Below the pieces are notes generated by a model. It ran no database searches. It was not told where the DNA came from and worked only from the letters and a program-made list of their open reading frames with translations. A stretch of DNA of 64,000 nucleotides, taken from Bacteroidota bacterium (GTDB taxonomy: Bacteria; Bacteroidota; Bacteroidia; Palsa-965). The DNA is taken from assembly GCA_003153435.1 (NCBI GenBank), contig PLYR01000125.1, positions 1-64,000 of the forward strand, in the 5' to 3' direction. Position 1 is the first letter of the stretch. Each line of letters begins with the position of its first letter. Positions 17,609 to 29,542 of the stretch are shown here, piece by piece. Made by a program: the position numbers and the translations under genes.

Positions 17609-18550
17609 TTATTTCGCTACAACGTGCATATTGTCCAGCACATCCATCACTTCTTTCACAGATTTTGCAGAAGCATCCAGCAATTCTTTTTCTTCTTTAT
17701 TTAGCTTCAGCTCTATGATCTCTTCAATTCCGTTCTTACCAAGTTTGACCGGCACACCCAGATAGATATTTTTCAGGCCGTACTCGCCATTCAACAAAGC
17801 ACATACAGGGAAAATTCTTTTCTGATCGCGAACAATCGCTTCCACCATCTGAGCGGCGGCTGCACCAGGTGCATACCAAGCTGAAGTTCCTAGCAGATTA
17901 ACAATTTCTCCTCCGCCTTTCTTCGTCCGGTCAATGATTGCATCCAGCTTTTCTTTGGAAATAAGTTCTGTTACCGGAATTCCTCCGACAGTGGTATAAC
18001 GTGGAAGTGGAACCATGGTATCTCCATGGCCACCCATCAATACAGCCTGGATATCTTTGGGGGAACAGTTCAGAGCCTCTGCCAGGAAAGCCCTGTAACG
18101 GGCTGTGTCGAGGATACCTGCCATACCGAATACCCTTTTGGAATCGATTTTTGCAGTGAGATAGGCACAGTAAGTCATTACATCCAACGGATTGGAAACA
18201 ATAATGATAATCGCTTTCGGAGAATGCTTGATGATGTTTTCAGTAACGCTCTTCACAATTCCGGCATTGGTTGAAATCAAATCATCCCTGCTCATGCCCG
18301 GTTTTCTTGGAAGGCCTGAAGTAATGACCACTACATCGGAATTTGCAGTCTTGCTATAATCATTGGTGGATCCTGTCATCCGGGTATCATACATATTGAT
18401 TGGAGCCGTTTGCCAAATATCAAGCGACTTGCCTTCTGCAAAATTTTCTTTTATGTCTACCAGCACAACTTCGTTGGCTAATTCTTTATGAGCGATCACA
18501 TCGGCACAGGTTGCACCAACATTACCGGCTCCTACTACTGTAACTTTCAT
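17609..18550 (-). CDS. mdh: Malate dehydrogenase
   Basis: NAD-dependent interconversion of malate and oxaloacetate in the TCA cycle, cytoplasmic. The 313-aa chain is of the LDH-like MDH class: Rossmann start 'KVTVVGAGNVGATCA', substrate loop 'GLPRKPGMSRDDL' whose arginines indicate malate rather than lactate, 'IIIVSNPLDVMTY' and the catalytic His in 'GGHGDTMVP'. The length is normal. It is monocistronic, with a strong terminator downstream and an upstream gap of 348 bp shared with a divergent secreted protein. Confidence 0.97.
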   Translation of the reverse strand: MKVTVVGAGNVGATCADVIAHKELANEVVLVDIKENFAEGKSLDIWQTAPINMYDTRMTGSTNDYSKTANSDVVVITSGLPRKPGMSRDDLISTNAGIVKSVTENIIKHSPKAIIIIVSNPLDVMTYCAYLTAKIDSKRVFGMAGILDTARYRAFLAEALNCSPKDIQAVLMGGHGDTMVPLPRYTTVGGIPVTELISKEKLDAIIDRTKKGGGEIVNLLGTSAWYAPGAAAAQMVEAIVRDQKRIFPVCALLNGEYGLKNIYLGVPVKLGKNGIEEIIELKLNKEEKELLDASAKSVKEVMDVLDNMHVVAK

Positions 18551-18898
18551 AGTGTTTGTTTTAGAATGGTATATTGCTTTTTTAAATCGGGAGCTAAGTT
18601 AGAAAAGATTCATTCACCAAAAAATGACCGACTTCAACGCCAAAGTTCCTCTCATCACAAAATTCTTTACGATTACATAATACATCCTTTCAATCTCCAA
18701 TATTATCTTAACCAGAGGAGAAGCTAAGAATCATCTCTTTTACCTAATGATTTATTAACATTTGTCGTTTAATAGATCAATCTTATCGATAATAATAATA
18801 CCTTCGTCTAATTAATCCACCTATCCTTGTGCACCCCTTATAATATTCCGAAATTGTATGGTATTAAAATCCAACAATACCTGTTTTATTCCCAATTC
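18551..18898. other. Divergent intergenic region between mdh and a T9SS adhesin gene
   Basis: This 348-bp AT-rich gap must hold both promoters. Near-matches to the -7 box occur on the plus strand at 18799-18806 (TACCTTCG) and 18822-18829 (TATCCTTG); neither is perfect. A short ATA microsatellite covers about 18788-18800. No gene or structured RNA was recognised. Confidence 0.5.
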
Positions 18899-21800
18899 AT
18901 GACGAAAAGATCTATTCGCTCTTTCGCAATAATTATGTTCTTTGCAGTTATTCTGCAATTTCCTTTCCATGCTTATTCTCAAACGGGTTGTCCAAGTGTA
19001 CTTGCCACTGGCAGCACCACTACTTGTCCTGGAAACTGTGTAACACTAAGTTCAACTCTTCAGGCAACCTTAGGAACCACCAACTATACGGTCGCAACGA
19101 TTCCATACGCCCCTTATTCTTTTACTGCAGGAACGACTGTCCTACTTGGAGTTGACGATATGTTTACTTCTGTGATTCCCATTCCTTTTAACTTTTGTTT
19201 TTATGGAAATACTTACAATCAGCTCGTAATCGGTGCAAATGGCGACATCACGTTTGACCTCACTCAAGCTGGTCTTATGGATCCGTGGAATCAGAGTGCA
19301 GGTCCGGCACCTAACTCTGCATATCCTATGAATATCATGGCTCCATATCATGATATAGACCCAGCTATTTCAGGCACCATTACCTGGGCTGTTTATGGGA
19401 CAGCACCTTGCCGGCAGTTTGTGATTAACTGGGACCAAGTTCCTATGTTTAGTTGTACCACTGAAATTGCAACTCAGCAATGCGTGTTAAATGAGACCAC
19501 GAACTACATTGATGTCTATATGCAGAACAAACCTTTGTGTAGTACATGGAATAACGGTGCTGCAATCCTTGGAATACAGGATCCTACATATACCACCGGA
19601 GTCTTTGTTGCTGGTAGAAACGGGACGCAATGGTCAGCTACGAACGAAGGCTGGCGATTTTCTCCTTCTGGCCCACCCAGCTATACTTTTAATTGGACAC
19701 AGGGCGCAACTAACCTAGGAAGCACTCCTACTATCAGTGTTTGTCCAACTACTACCACTACTTATACTGCCACCCTGGTCAACACGAATTGTGACGGAAC
19801 ACAGATCACACTCAATAGTACAGCCACCGTAACCGTAGGAGGAACTGCAGTTACTGTAAGTCCTGCGACAGCAAGCGTTTGTCCGGGCGGAACGGTGAAT
19901 CTTACAGCTACCGGAGCTACAACCTATAGCTGGAGTCCATCAGCGACACTCAACGTTTCCACTGGAGCGAATGTAACTGCAACACCTACCGCAACTACTA
20001 CTTATACCGTAACAGGATCCAGCGCAGGCTGTACTGGTACGGCAACAGCTACAATTACTTATGGAGCAGGACTTACCCTCGTTCCGACACACACTAATGT
20101 TTCCTGCACAGGAACACTCGGTACGGCATCCGTCACCGCCACAGGAGGGAATGCACCTTATACTTATTCATGGAGCCCTAGTGGGGGGACAGCAAACACC
20201 GCCAGTGGTCTTGCTCCCGGAACTTATACCGTAAATGTTATTTCTGCTAGCGGCTGCTCCTCTGACACCACGGTCATTATAACTCAACCCCCTCCACTGA
20301 GTGTTTCTCTTGCCGGAATTTCAACAACTTGTGCAGGAGGATGCGATGGACAGTTGATTTGTATACCCGCAGGCGGTTCTCCTCCTTATACCTATTCCTG
20401 GAGCTCAGGCTGTACCACTGCCAGTTGTAATAATATCTGCGCAGGAAACTACAATCTTACTGTTACTGATGCCACCGGCTGTACTGTTACGGGCACTGCT
20501 GCAGTCACACAGCCTGCTCCAATGGCGCTCACTCTCACTGTAGTCGGTTCGAGCTGCAATAGAGCAGATGGTAAGGATTCGGTGGCCGTGACCGGAGGAA
20601 CAGCGCCCTATACTTATGCATGGACTCCAGGTAGCGGTGCAACCACACCACAATATAACAACCTGGTTGCAGGTGAATATACTGTGACTGTACATGATTC
20701 AAAAAATTGTGCAGTGATTGATTCCAATCAGGTAACAAATGCAATGGCTTCTGTCGTCGCCTCTATCTCCGCTTCAACCAATATTAAATGTTTTGCAGGT
20801 ACCGATGGAAGTGCCACTGTAGCTGCAGCAGGAGGTACTGCTCCTTATCAATACTCCTGGTCTCCGATAATAAATACAACATCTGCCATTGCAAACGAAC
20901 CTGCAGGGGTTTATAACTGTACCATTACAGATGCGAATGGCTGCACTGGGCTGACATCCGTTACACTGGTTCAACCACCCCCTATCACGGTTACTCCAAT
21001 GCCATCGGTGACTATTTGTATCACACAGAGCTCCCCTCTTACAGCCACTGGTTCCGGAGGAAGTCCTGCATATACCTATTCATGGATTGATGCAACCGGT
21101 AATCCGGTTACTCCTCCTGTATCTCCGGTTGTAACCTCCACTTATATGGTTACTTGTACGGATGTAAACGGATGCACCAGTGCCCCACAGAACGTACAGA
21201 TCATTGTAAATCCTCCTCTGGAAGTCACCACCTCCACAAATGCATCCATTTGCCCAGGTGGTTCCACTACACTTTCGGCTACTGGAACGGGAGGAAATAC
21301 ACAGTATTCCTATTCCTGGATGCCAGCGGCTGGCTTATCAAATGCAAACATCGCTAACCCTACCGCATCTCCTTCGGCTACGACCACTTATACAGTCATC
21401 GTGAATGACAATTGCGGAACCCCGGTTGACTCCGCCACGGTCACAGTCACCCTTTATGCACCACCTGTGATTACCTTCTCTGCTACAGATACTGCAGGAT
21501 GTGCTCCTTTATGTACGGATTTTAGCTATACCTCTGCCCCTGCCTGTGCAAGCACAGTATGGCAATTTGGTGATGGTACCAATGGACTTGGATGCGGCCC
21601 TCAACACCACTGCTATGCAAATGCAGCTAGTTATACGGTGAAGCTGAAGCTTACGGATATCCACTCCTGTGTGGATTCAGTGGTACGGACGAACTATATT
21701 AATGTATTCCCTGTTCCTGTTGCTGCCTTTACTGCCACACCACAGGTCGTTTCCATTGTCAACCCTACTATTCAGTTTGCTGATCTCAGCACCTTTGCAA

Positions 21801-22249
21801 CCAACAGACTCTGGAGTTTCGGAGACTTGTCGGGCGCCTCTGACACCGCTAAGAACACACAATACACTTATCTGGACACGGGATGTTACAAGGTTACTCT
21901 ATATGTTCAAAATACATTCGGATGTAAAGACTCCACTTCCTCTGAAGTCTGCGTTCAACCAACCTTTACCTTTTATGCCCCGGATGCTTTTACTCCAAAC
22001 GGGGATGGATTGAATGATGTATTCCAACCGAAGGGAACTGGAATCGATGCAAATAATTATACCTTATATATCTTCGACCGCTGGGGAAATCAACTCTTTG
22101 AAAGTAAAACTTATAGTGAAGGTTGGGATGGTAGGGCTAACCATGGAATAAATATTTCTCAGGTAGATACCTACGTATGGGCAGTACATGTGCTCGATTA
22201 TAACGGCAAAAAACATGTCTTTACAGGAATGGTGAATCTCCTTAAATAA
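18899..22249 (+). CDS. Large secreted SprB/PKD-repeat protein with gliding-motility-type (type B) T9SS C-terminal domain
   Basis: An 1116-aa surface protein. I chose the ATG at 18899 because it begins directly with a signal peptide ('MTKRSIRSFAIIMFF...HAYSQ'); the frame is open 24 codons further upstream but only to a TTG. An N-terminal beta-rich domain (about 30-300) is followed by Ig-like and SprB-type repeats recognisable by 'GGxAPYTYSWSP...GxYTVTVTDxxGC...VTQPxP'. Two PKD domains come next ('STVWQFGDGTNG', 'NRLWSFGDLSGAS'). The C-terminus ('FYAPDAFTPNGDGLNDVF' to 'FTGMVNLLK') is the type B T9SS signal used by SprB-like adhesins. Its likely role is adhesion or surface motility; the ligand is unknown. 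A strong terminator follows. Confidence 0.92.
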   Translation: MTKRSIRSFAIIMFFAVILQFPFHAYSQTGCPSVLATGSTTTCPGNCVTLSSTLQATLGTTNYTVATIPYAPYSFTAGTTVLLGVDDMFTSVIPIPFNFCFYGNTYNQLVIGANGDITFDLTQAGLMDPWNQSAGPAPNSAYPMNIMAPYHDIDPAISGTITWAVYGTAPCRQFVINWDQVPMFSCTTEIATQQCVLNETTNYIDVYMQNKPLCSTWNNGAAILGIQDPTYTTGVFVAGRNGTQWSATNEGWRFSPSGPPSYTFNWTQGATNLGSTPTISVCPTTTTTYTATLVNTNCDGTQITLNSTATVTVGGTAVTVSPATASVCPGGTVNLTATGATTYSWSPSATLNVSTGANVTATPTATTTYTVTGSSAGCTGTATATITYGAGLTLVPTHTNVSCTGTLGTASVTATGGNAPYTYSWSPSGGTANTASGLAPGTYTVNVISASGCSSDTTVIITQPPPLSVSLAGISTTCAGGCDGQLICIPAGGSPPYTYSWSSGCTTASCNNICAGNYNLTVTDATGCTVTGTAAVTQPAPMALTLTVVGSSCNRADGKDSVAVTGGTAPYTYAWTPGSGATTPQYNNLVAGEYTVTVHDSKNCAVIDSNQVTNAMASVVASISASTNIKCFAGTDGSATVAAAGGTAPYQYSWSPIINTTSAIANEPAGVYNCTITDANGCTGLTSVTLVQPPPITVTPMPSVTICITQSSPLTATGSGGSPAYTYSWIDATGNPVTPPVSPVVTSTYMVTCTDVNGCTSAPQNVQIIVNPPLEVTTSTNASICPGGSTTLSATGTGGNTQYSYSWMPAAGLSNANIANPTASPSATTTYTVIVNDNCGTPVDSATVTVTLYAPPVITFSATDTAGCAPLCTDFSYTSAPACASTVWQFGDGTNGLGCGPQHHCYANAASYTVKLKLTDIHSCVDSVVRTNYINVFPVPVAAFTATPQVVSIVNPTIQFADLSTFATNRLWSFGDLSGASDTAKNTQYTYLDTGCYKVTLYVQNTFGCKDSTSSEVCVQPTFTFYAPDAFTPNGDGLNDVFQPKGTGIDANNYTLYIFDRWGNQLFESKTYSEGWDGRANHGINISQVDTYVWAVHVLDYNGKKHVFTGMVNLLK

Positions 22250-22271
22250 GCCTTCTTAATGGATAATAAAG

Positions 22272-22304
22272 AACCCCGGTCGCCAAACGACCGGGGTTTT
22301 TATT
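22272..22304 (+). terminator. Intrinsic terminator, possibly bidirectional
   Basis: A perfect 11-bp stem AACCCCGGTCG / CGACCGGGGTT with a 5-nt loop, followed by five T on the plus strand. It lies 22 bp after the adhesin stop. The minus strand has CTTTATT after the stem, so it may also stop gyrB transcripts from the other side. Confidence 0.9.
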
Positions 22305-22383
22305 TGAAGCACCATCCAGGTGCTGGAAGTATAGGAGGAATTTACATTAACGCTCGCTGAAGTATCTTCTTGTAATAGGCCGG

Positions 22384-24449
<2,066 letters not shown>

Positions 24450-24532
24450 ATTAACATTTGTTCATAAAAAACGAACTAAAAAATTTGCCCTTTCAATTGT
24501 AATTTTAGGGATAAAATGCAGGCTTGGACGGC

Positions 24533-26221
24533 TCAAAAAAGGAAGTTGGCTCCGATTAGGAAATTGAAGCTCTGAGTTGGATAATCATTCCACTGATAGT
24601 ATTTCACAGCGCCTATATTATTGATGTGTACAAAGGCTGAAAGGGATTTACTCCACCTGTATTCAACTCCAAGATTGACGTCTACAAGGGGCTTTAAGGT
24701 TTTCGACTGCAGAGTCATCTGATAGGGCGCTTTTGTTTCCCTTGAGTATGTTGGAGCATATTGTTCGTTCAGGCCAAACAGATCAGCATTGACAATGATC
24801 TTTTCTTTTAAGCTATATCTGGCAGTCAGAGTCAGGCGGGTTGTTGGGGTATGCCATTGCTGGAGCTCATGATAGAGGTAATAACGAATATAATCTCCTT
24901 TCACAAGGAAACGAAGTTTCTCGGTCTTCTGATAGGCAATCTCTCCATGCGCTTTGAATAACCGTCCGTCGTCGTAGATCACGGTAAACTTATTGCGTTG
25001 AGGATCGAGTGTATCATTTACAAAGAATGCCGCATTCTCCACTTCACCATAAGATACATGTGCATCGTACGAAGTTGTGGAGCTAAGCAACCCTCTTATC
25101 CCCCCAAAGACAGAATATTTGTATCGGGTATTCTGAATACCACCAGCCACATTGGGGTTTACGAAAGGATTTTCTCCGGTAACCAGTCGGTAGCTGTTAC
25201 GCACAGTCCCATCTTCAAGCCCTGCATAAGGAGTCAGTATATGTTTATAAACATCGTAGCTAGCTTCTGCGTCCGGCACAAAAGAATAGAAGGGGGCATC
25301 TTTGCCGAATTCACCAAAAGCAGAGAGGCCGATTTTAAGGTCCCACTTCTCCCCTTCTGCTCCAATAAAAGGGTGAAGGTGAACAATGGTCATATTACTG
25401 GTATCATGCAGAGAATGATCGTTATAATAATCTGCGGACAGATCTATCCCTATGAGCTCTTCGTGCAGGTAGCGCCAGGCAGAACCTGAAAACTGAAGGT
25501 TGTTTTCGCTCGTATGGTAATGGTCATCCATGAATGAATATTTAAGGCGCACACTGTGATTTAGCATTTCCTTATCCTGATAATGGCTCAGTAATCCGAT
25601 ATTGGCAGTCACCGTATTAAAAGCTTGATGGATGGAATCTTTATTATGTTTGAAGCTTCCGACATCATCACCATAGAAATAGATTGAATTTCTGGAATAA
25701 TTAAGGTCTGCGTCAAGGGTATGTTTACCTATGAATTTCCTGGCGAAAAGATTGACATCATCATCACTATATCCACTAAATCCCGGAGTCCCACCTACAG
25801 AAGAAGAGGAAGAAAAATGCCTGACATGGGCTCCCCATACGTTTTCTTTCGATCTGGTAGAACAATAATCTCCTTCTCCATAGATACTTAAATAATTACC
25901 AACGCCCCCTTGCACATAACCATGCCTGAGCTTGTTCAACGCCTCTCCATCCATTTTCGCAGGTTTGATAGGATCAACAGCAAAGTAGGTATCGAATTTC
26001 CGTGGAGGCAATTTATACTCAATCACAGGAGCCGGAACAACCGTATCCAGAATAGAAGGTGTTTCGGTAATTTTTTTAGGATTCGGACGGATAGCAGGCT
26101 CGTATTGAGAAATGACAACGGTATGGACTTGATCACCAGGATCATTGGAGGATTGTCCAAAGACATAGCCGCTACTGAGGAGCAGTAATAACAGAGCAGG
26201 GAAAACGATTCGGTTCATCAT
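24533..26221 (-). CDS. Outer-membrane beta-barrel protein coupled to a large TPR protein
   Basis: A 562-aa protein with a signal peptide (about 1-22, '...SSGYVFGQ'). A proline-rich lead-in follows ('YEPAIRPNPKKITETP', 'YKLPPRKFDTYF'). Next is a long alternating-strand barrel starting near 'GYVQGGVGNYLSIYGEG' and ending '...FNFLIGANFLF' with a terminal Phe. There is no plug domain, so it is porin-like rather than a complete TonB receptor. Its ATG overlaps the stop of the 1044-aa TPR gene (ATGA), so the two are translationally coupled. From memory the pair is widespread in Bacteroidota and uncharacterised; databases often label the barrel 'TonB-dependent receptor'. Confidence 0.82.
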   Translation of the reverse strand: MMNRIVFPALLLLLLSSGYVFGQSSNDPGDQVHTVVISQYEPAIRPNPKKITETPSILDTVVPAPVIEYKLPPRKFDTYFAVDPIKPAKMDGEALNKLRHGYVQGGVGNYLSIYGEGDYCSTRSKENVWGAHVRHFSSSSSVGGTPGFSGYSDDDVNLFARKFIGKHTLDADLNYSRNSIYFYGDDVGSFKHNKDSIHQAFNTVTANIGLLSHYQDKEMLNHSVRLKYSFMDDHYHTSENNLQFSGSAWRYLHEELIGIDLSADYYNDHSLHDTSNMTIVHLHPFIGAEGEKWDLKIGLSAFGEFGKDAPFYSFVPDAEASYDVYKHILTPYAGLEDGTVRNSYRLVTGENPFVNPNVAGGIQNTRYKYSVFGGIRGLLSSTTSYDAHVSYGEVENAAFFVNDTLDPQRNKFTVIYDDGRLFKAHGEIAYQKTEKLRFLVKGDYIRYYLYHELQQWHTPTTRLTLTARYSLKEKIIVNADLFGLNEQYAPTYSRETKAPYQMTLQSKTLKPLVDVNLGVEYRWSKSLSAFVHINNIGAVKYYQWNDYPTQSFNFLIGANFLF

Positions 26222-29200
26222 TTGGGGTTCTCCTCCTTTTCTTCTTCGAACAATTTCTTATCCTTATCACTATCTAACGGGACCACAATGTCTTTCTCCA
26301 GTTTGGCCTTTTCACGAGCCTTTTCCTCTTCCAAAATTTTGTTCAATTTATTCTGAGCTTCTGTTTTAAGATCTTCCAGTTCGGTATAAGAAATGAAATT
26401 GTTGAGCACATATTTGGCCTGGAAGGTATCACTAAGCGCCATATAATTATCAGACAGTAAGATGAAAGCCTTACCAACCCACTGCTTATATCCGGCCTGT
26501 TGCTTGATCAGCTCGAAGATGCTTTTTTCCGCGCCCTTGTATTCTTTGCGGAGATGCTGAATCAATGCTAGGTTATAGGCAGCTTCCGCTCCGTTCTCAT
26601 TCTTTGACCCGCTCATAGCAAGAGAATACTCATTAAACGCAAGGTCATAATTCTGTTTTACCATAGCCGAGCGTGCCACTATAAGATGGGCTTCATTAGC
26701 TACAGCTGAGGTTACATTATCTGAAGTAAGCACTTTGTTGGCATTGATGCTTGCATTGTCATAATCTTTCAATCCCCATGCGGACCTCATCATCCCGATC
26801 CGTGCATCATTTACAAATTCAGGATATGCTTCCAGTTTGGAATAATTATCGAATGCAGGTTTGAAATCATTCCGGTTAAAGCAGATGGCGGCGGCTCTCC
26901 GGATCGACATCTCGGTATTGGCTCCGGCGGGCTGGCTGAGAATGTAATTGTATCCTGCAAGGGCGGCATCAATGTCTTTATTTTTAAGATCACATTCTGC
27001 TTTTTTAAAATAGACCTCGAGAATTGCCATTCCAGAGGGAAATTTCGAAATGTATTTGGCAAATGCAGCGGAAGCACTCTTACAGTCTCCATCTGCATAA
27101 GCATCATTAGCTACCTTATAAGTTAGTGAATCGAGATGCGAGGTCGGGACATCCCTGCCATATTCCTTAAGCCATTTCCCATATCCTTCAGGATCTTTGT
27201 TGATATCGACATACAGATGCTCAATTTGAGGAATTGCATTTCCAGCCTCTTCAGAATTGATATCAATGCTTACCACTTTTTTGTAACAAGTCATTGCATT
27301 CTGGTAATCCCCTTTGTTATCATAGATCAATCCCATTTGATTATAACATCTCTTCACATAAGGGCTGCCGTTATTCTCTGCAATCAATTTCTGGTAAAAG
27401 GGGATTGCTTCATCCGGTTTTCCCACCAGCTGGTAGCTGCGGGCTGTTTCGAACTTGGAGGCGGCAGCATAGGTCGATTTAGGATAAGCAGTCAGTAAAG
27501 TTGTCAGAGCTTCAATTTTTTGTTCGTACTTTTTCTGGATTCCGAGCGACATGCCCCTTTGATAAAGGGCATAATCCTTGTCCCCTTTTGAAGTCGTTTT
27601 GGTATTGAAAGCCAATTCATAATAATCAGCTGCATTTACAAAATCCCTCGTCACATAATATCCATCACCCACACGCAGATATGCATTACTTATTTTATCG
27701 CTAGGCTCCTCCTTTTGCATGGTGTATTTGCGGAATGCTATAATAGCCTGGGGATAATCCTTCATCGAAAAATAAGCATAACCAATCTGATATTGGATCG
27801 CATTATACATAGAGGTTCTCGGAGCCCCTGGAGCAATCATATAAATTTTGTAATTATCAAGGGCGATCTCGTACAGATTCGGATCTCCTTTCAATAGTGC
27901 CTTTTGGTAGGATGCTTCTGCCGTCCAGTACTTTGCAAGGGCATTGGTTACCGGATCTATCGGATATTTCATGGTTTTTGCAAACAGTTTCAGGGCACCG
28001 TCATAATCAAAGTTATTGTAGAGTTCAACCCCTCTGTTATAAGCGATCTGCTGATAAATCGGTTTAAGCGGTTCACCCAATGTCTTTATACTCTCAATAG
28101 ATTTAAGCGCATCTTCATAGTTCTTGGTTACCAGATTTATCTTAACCAGAAAGGAATAAGCTTCATCAGCCCTTGGGGAACCAGGATATTCGGCTATGTA
28201 CTGTTGCAGAGCTTTGATAGCCTGACTAAAGGGACTATATGATAATTCATAGGTAAGTTCCGCAAAAGAAAAGAGTGCATCTTCCCGAATCTCCCGAATG
28301 AAATGCATTCGGGAAGCTTCTCCAAATGCATTCTGAGCAAAGTGTTTGTTTTGTTTTTGCAGGTAACAGGTGCCCAGGTGATAATAGGCGTTCTGGCTGA
28401 GGCTGTCATCTGCTCCGACAGCTTCTTTTAATGAAGGAATTGCATGATCATAATCCGCAATCATATAGTATGCATATCCCAGTTCATAAGCGTCGCTCCT
28501 ATTCAGTGATGTGGATTTCTTATAACGTTCGAGGAAAGGGATTGCCTCTTTGAACATGTTTGTTTTGAAATAAGATTCTCCTATCGTGCGTGCCAGTTCA
28601 GGGGCGCGTTTAGTACTTGCTGAATCGAGAACACTCGGAGCATATGAAATAACTTCTTCGTATTTTTTCTGGAGATAAAGTATCTGAGAGATATAGTAAG
28701 GAACAACGGTCCCGAAAGTTGGGTCTTTCAACAGCTTCTGAAAATCAATCAGAGCTGTCTCATATTTTCCTTCTCCGTAAAGAATATGCGCATAGTAATA
28801 GATCGCCGGAACCTGATATTTTCCTGCAGCATCCTTTATTTCTCCAAGATCACTTTTGGCTTTCTCCAAAGAATTTTTTTCCAGATAACTATACCCCCGC
28901 TTGAAATAAAATTCGTTTTTCTCAGCTTCATTCAGCTCATAGACATCAGCCAGGTTGAACCAAGTAATCGCATCATTATAATTCTTTTTCCGGTAATTGT
29001 ATTTACCCAGATTGAAATAAACGCTATGTACTCTGGGGCTTTCAGGATGATCCTTAATGAATTTTTTGAGTAGGAATTCCGCATCCTTATTAAATAGTTC
29101 CATAGAGCAGATGGCTGAGTAATAATCTGCCTCTCCACACAACAATGTATTCCGATCTCTCATTCCGTCGACAGCCACTATAAAGCAATGCTGGGCCTCA

Positions 29201-29352
29201 GCGTACTGGGCCTTATCAAACAATTCCAAACCTCTCTTGAACCCGGCGTCTATGTCAGTGTAAATGGCAGTTTTTTGTGCCTGAGCCTGGAGAATAAAAC
29301 CGAGAAGGACGGAAAGAATAAGGGAGAACCTCAATTCCTTGATTTTATTCAT
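26218..29352 (-). CDS. Large exported tetratricopeptide-repeat protein
   Basis: A 1044-aa protein with a signal peptide (about 1-25, '...GFILQAQAQ') and more than twenty TPR or Sel1-like helical hairpins covering nearly the whole length, e.g. 'GLELFDKAQYAEAQHCF', 'YYFKRGYSYLEKNSLEKA', 'QIGYAYFSMKDYPQAIIAF' and 'MGLIYDNKGDYQNAMTCY'. The last 60 residues are a charged Lys/Glu coiled-coil-like tail. It is probably periplasmic, working as a scaffold. It is translationally coupled to the downstream barrel (ATGA). It is not the T9SS/gliding protein SprE by any motif I can see, though that family is also TPR-rich. Confidence 0.9.
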   Translation of the reverse strand: MNKIKELRFSLILSVLLGFILQAQAQKTAIYTDIDAGFKRGLELFDKAQYAEAQHCFIVAVDGMRDRNTLLCGEADYYSAICSMELFNKDAEFLLKKFIKDHPESPRVHSVYFNLGKYNYRKKNYNDAITWFNLADVYELNEAEKNEFYFKRGYSYLEKNSLEKAKSDLGEIKDAAGKYQVPAIYYYAHILYGEGKYETALIDFQKLLKDPTFGTVVPYYISQILYLQKKYEEVISYAPSVLDSASTKRAPELARTIGESYFKTNMFKEAIPFLERYKKSTSLNRSDAYELGYAYYMIADYDHAIPSLKEAVGADDSLSQNAYYHLGTCYLQKQNKHFAQNAFGEASRMHFIREIREDALFSFAELTYELSYSPFSQAIKALQQYIAEYPGSPRADEAYSFLVKINLVTKNYEDALKSIESIKTLGEPLKPIYQQIAYNRGVELYNNFDYDGALKLFAKTMKYPIDPVTNALAKYWTAEASYQKALLKGDPNLYEIALDNYKIYMIAPGAPRTSMYNAIQYQIGYAYFSMKDYPQAIIAFRKYTMQKEEPSDKISNAYLRVGDGYYVTRDFVNAADYYELAFNTKTTSKGDKDYALYQRGMSLGIQKKYEQKIEALTTLLTAYPKSTYAAASKFETARSYQLVGKPDEAIPFYQKLIAENNGSPYVKRCYNQMGLIYDNKGDYQNAMTCYKKVVSIDINSEEAGNAIPQIEHLYVDINKDPEGYGKWLKEYGRDVPTSHLDSLTYKVANDAYADGDCKSASAAFAKYISKFPSGMAILEVYFKKAECDLKNKDIDAALAGYNYILSQPAGANTEMSIRRAAAICFNRNDFKPAFDNYSKLEAYPEFVNDARIGMMRSAWGLKDYDNASINANKVLTSDNVTSAVANEAHLIVARSAMVKQNYDLAFNEYSLAMSGSKNENGAEAAYNLALIQHLRKEYKGAEKSIFELIKQQAGYKQWVGKAFILLSDNYMALSDTFQAKYVLNNFISYTELEDLKTEAQNKLNKILEEEKAREKAKLEKDIVVPLDSDKDKKLFEEEKEENPK

Positions 29353-29542
29353 TTATCGTGTCAAAAATTACCTGGTAAAGGTAAGGACGATAGGCGGATG
29401 GGTTTAGTCGTTAATTCTAAGTTATCAACGTGAAGATGTTAAGATTATTGCAGTTGCAAAGCTGGTTTTCTATGCGTATCCTCTTTAATTTTACATTTCA
29501 CCTTCCGGGTAGATTATTAGTTTACCCAGTTATAGCCATACC

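Noticed and set aside
18827-18898. Upstream TTG extension of the adhesin gene
   Set aside because: It adds 24 residues before a normal signal peptide that begins at ATG 18899.
20090-21000. Repetitive DNA in the adhesin as a CRISPR or tandem-repeat array
   Set aside because: The repetition is at protein level (SprB-type domains) with diverged DNA and no spacers.
22308-22324. AGCACC/GGTGCT hairpin near the gyrB end
   Set aside because: A 6-bp stem without T tract; the strong terminator at 22272-22304 explains the junction.
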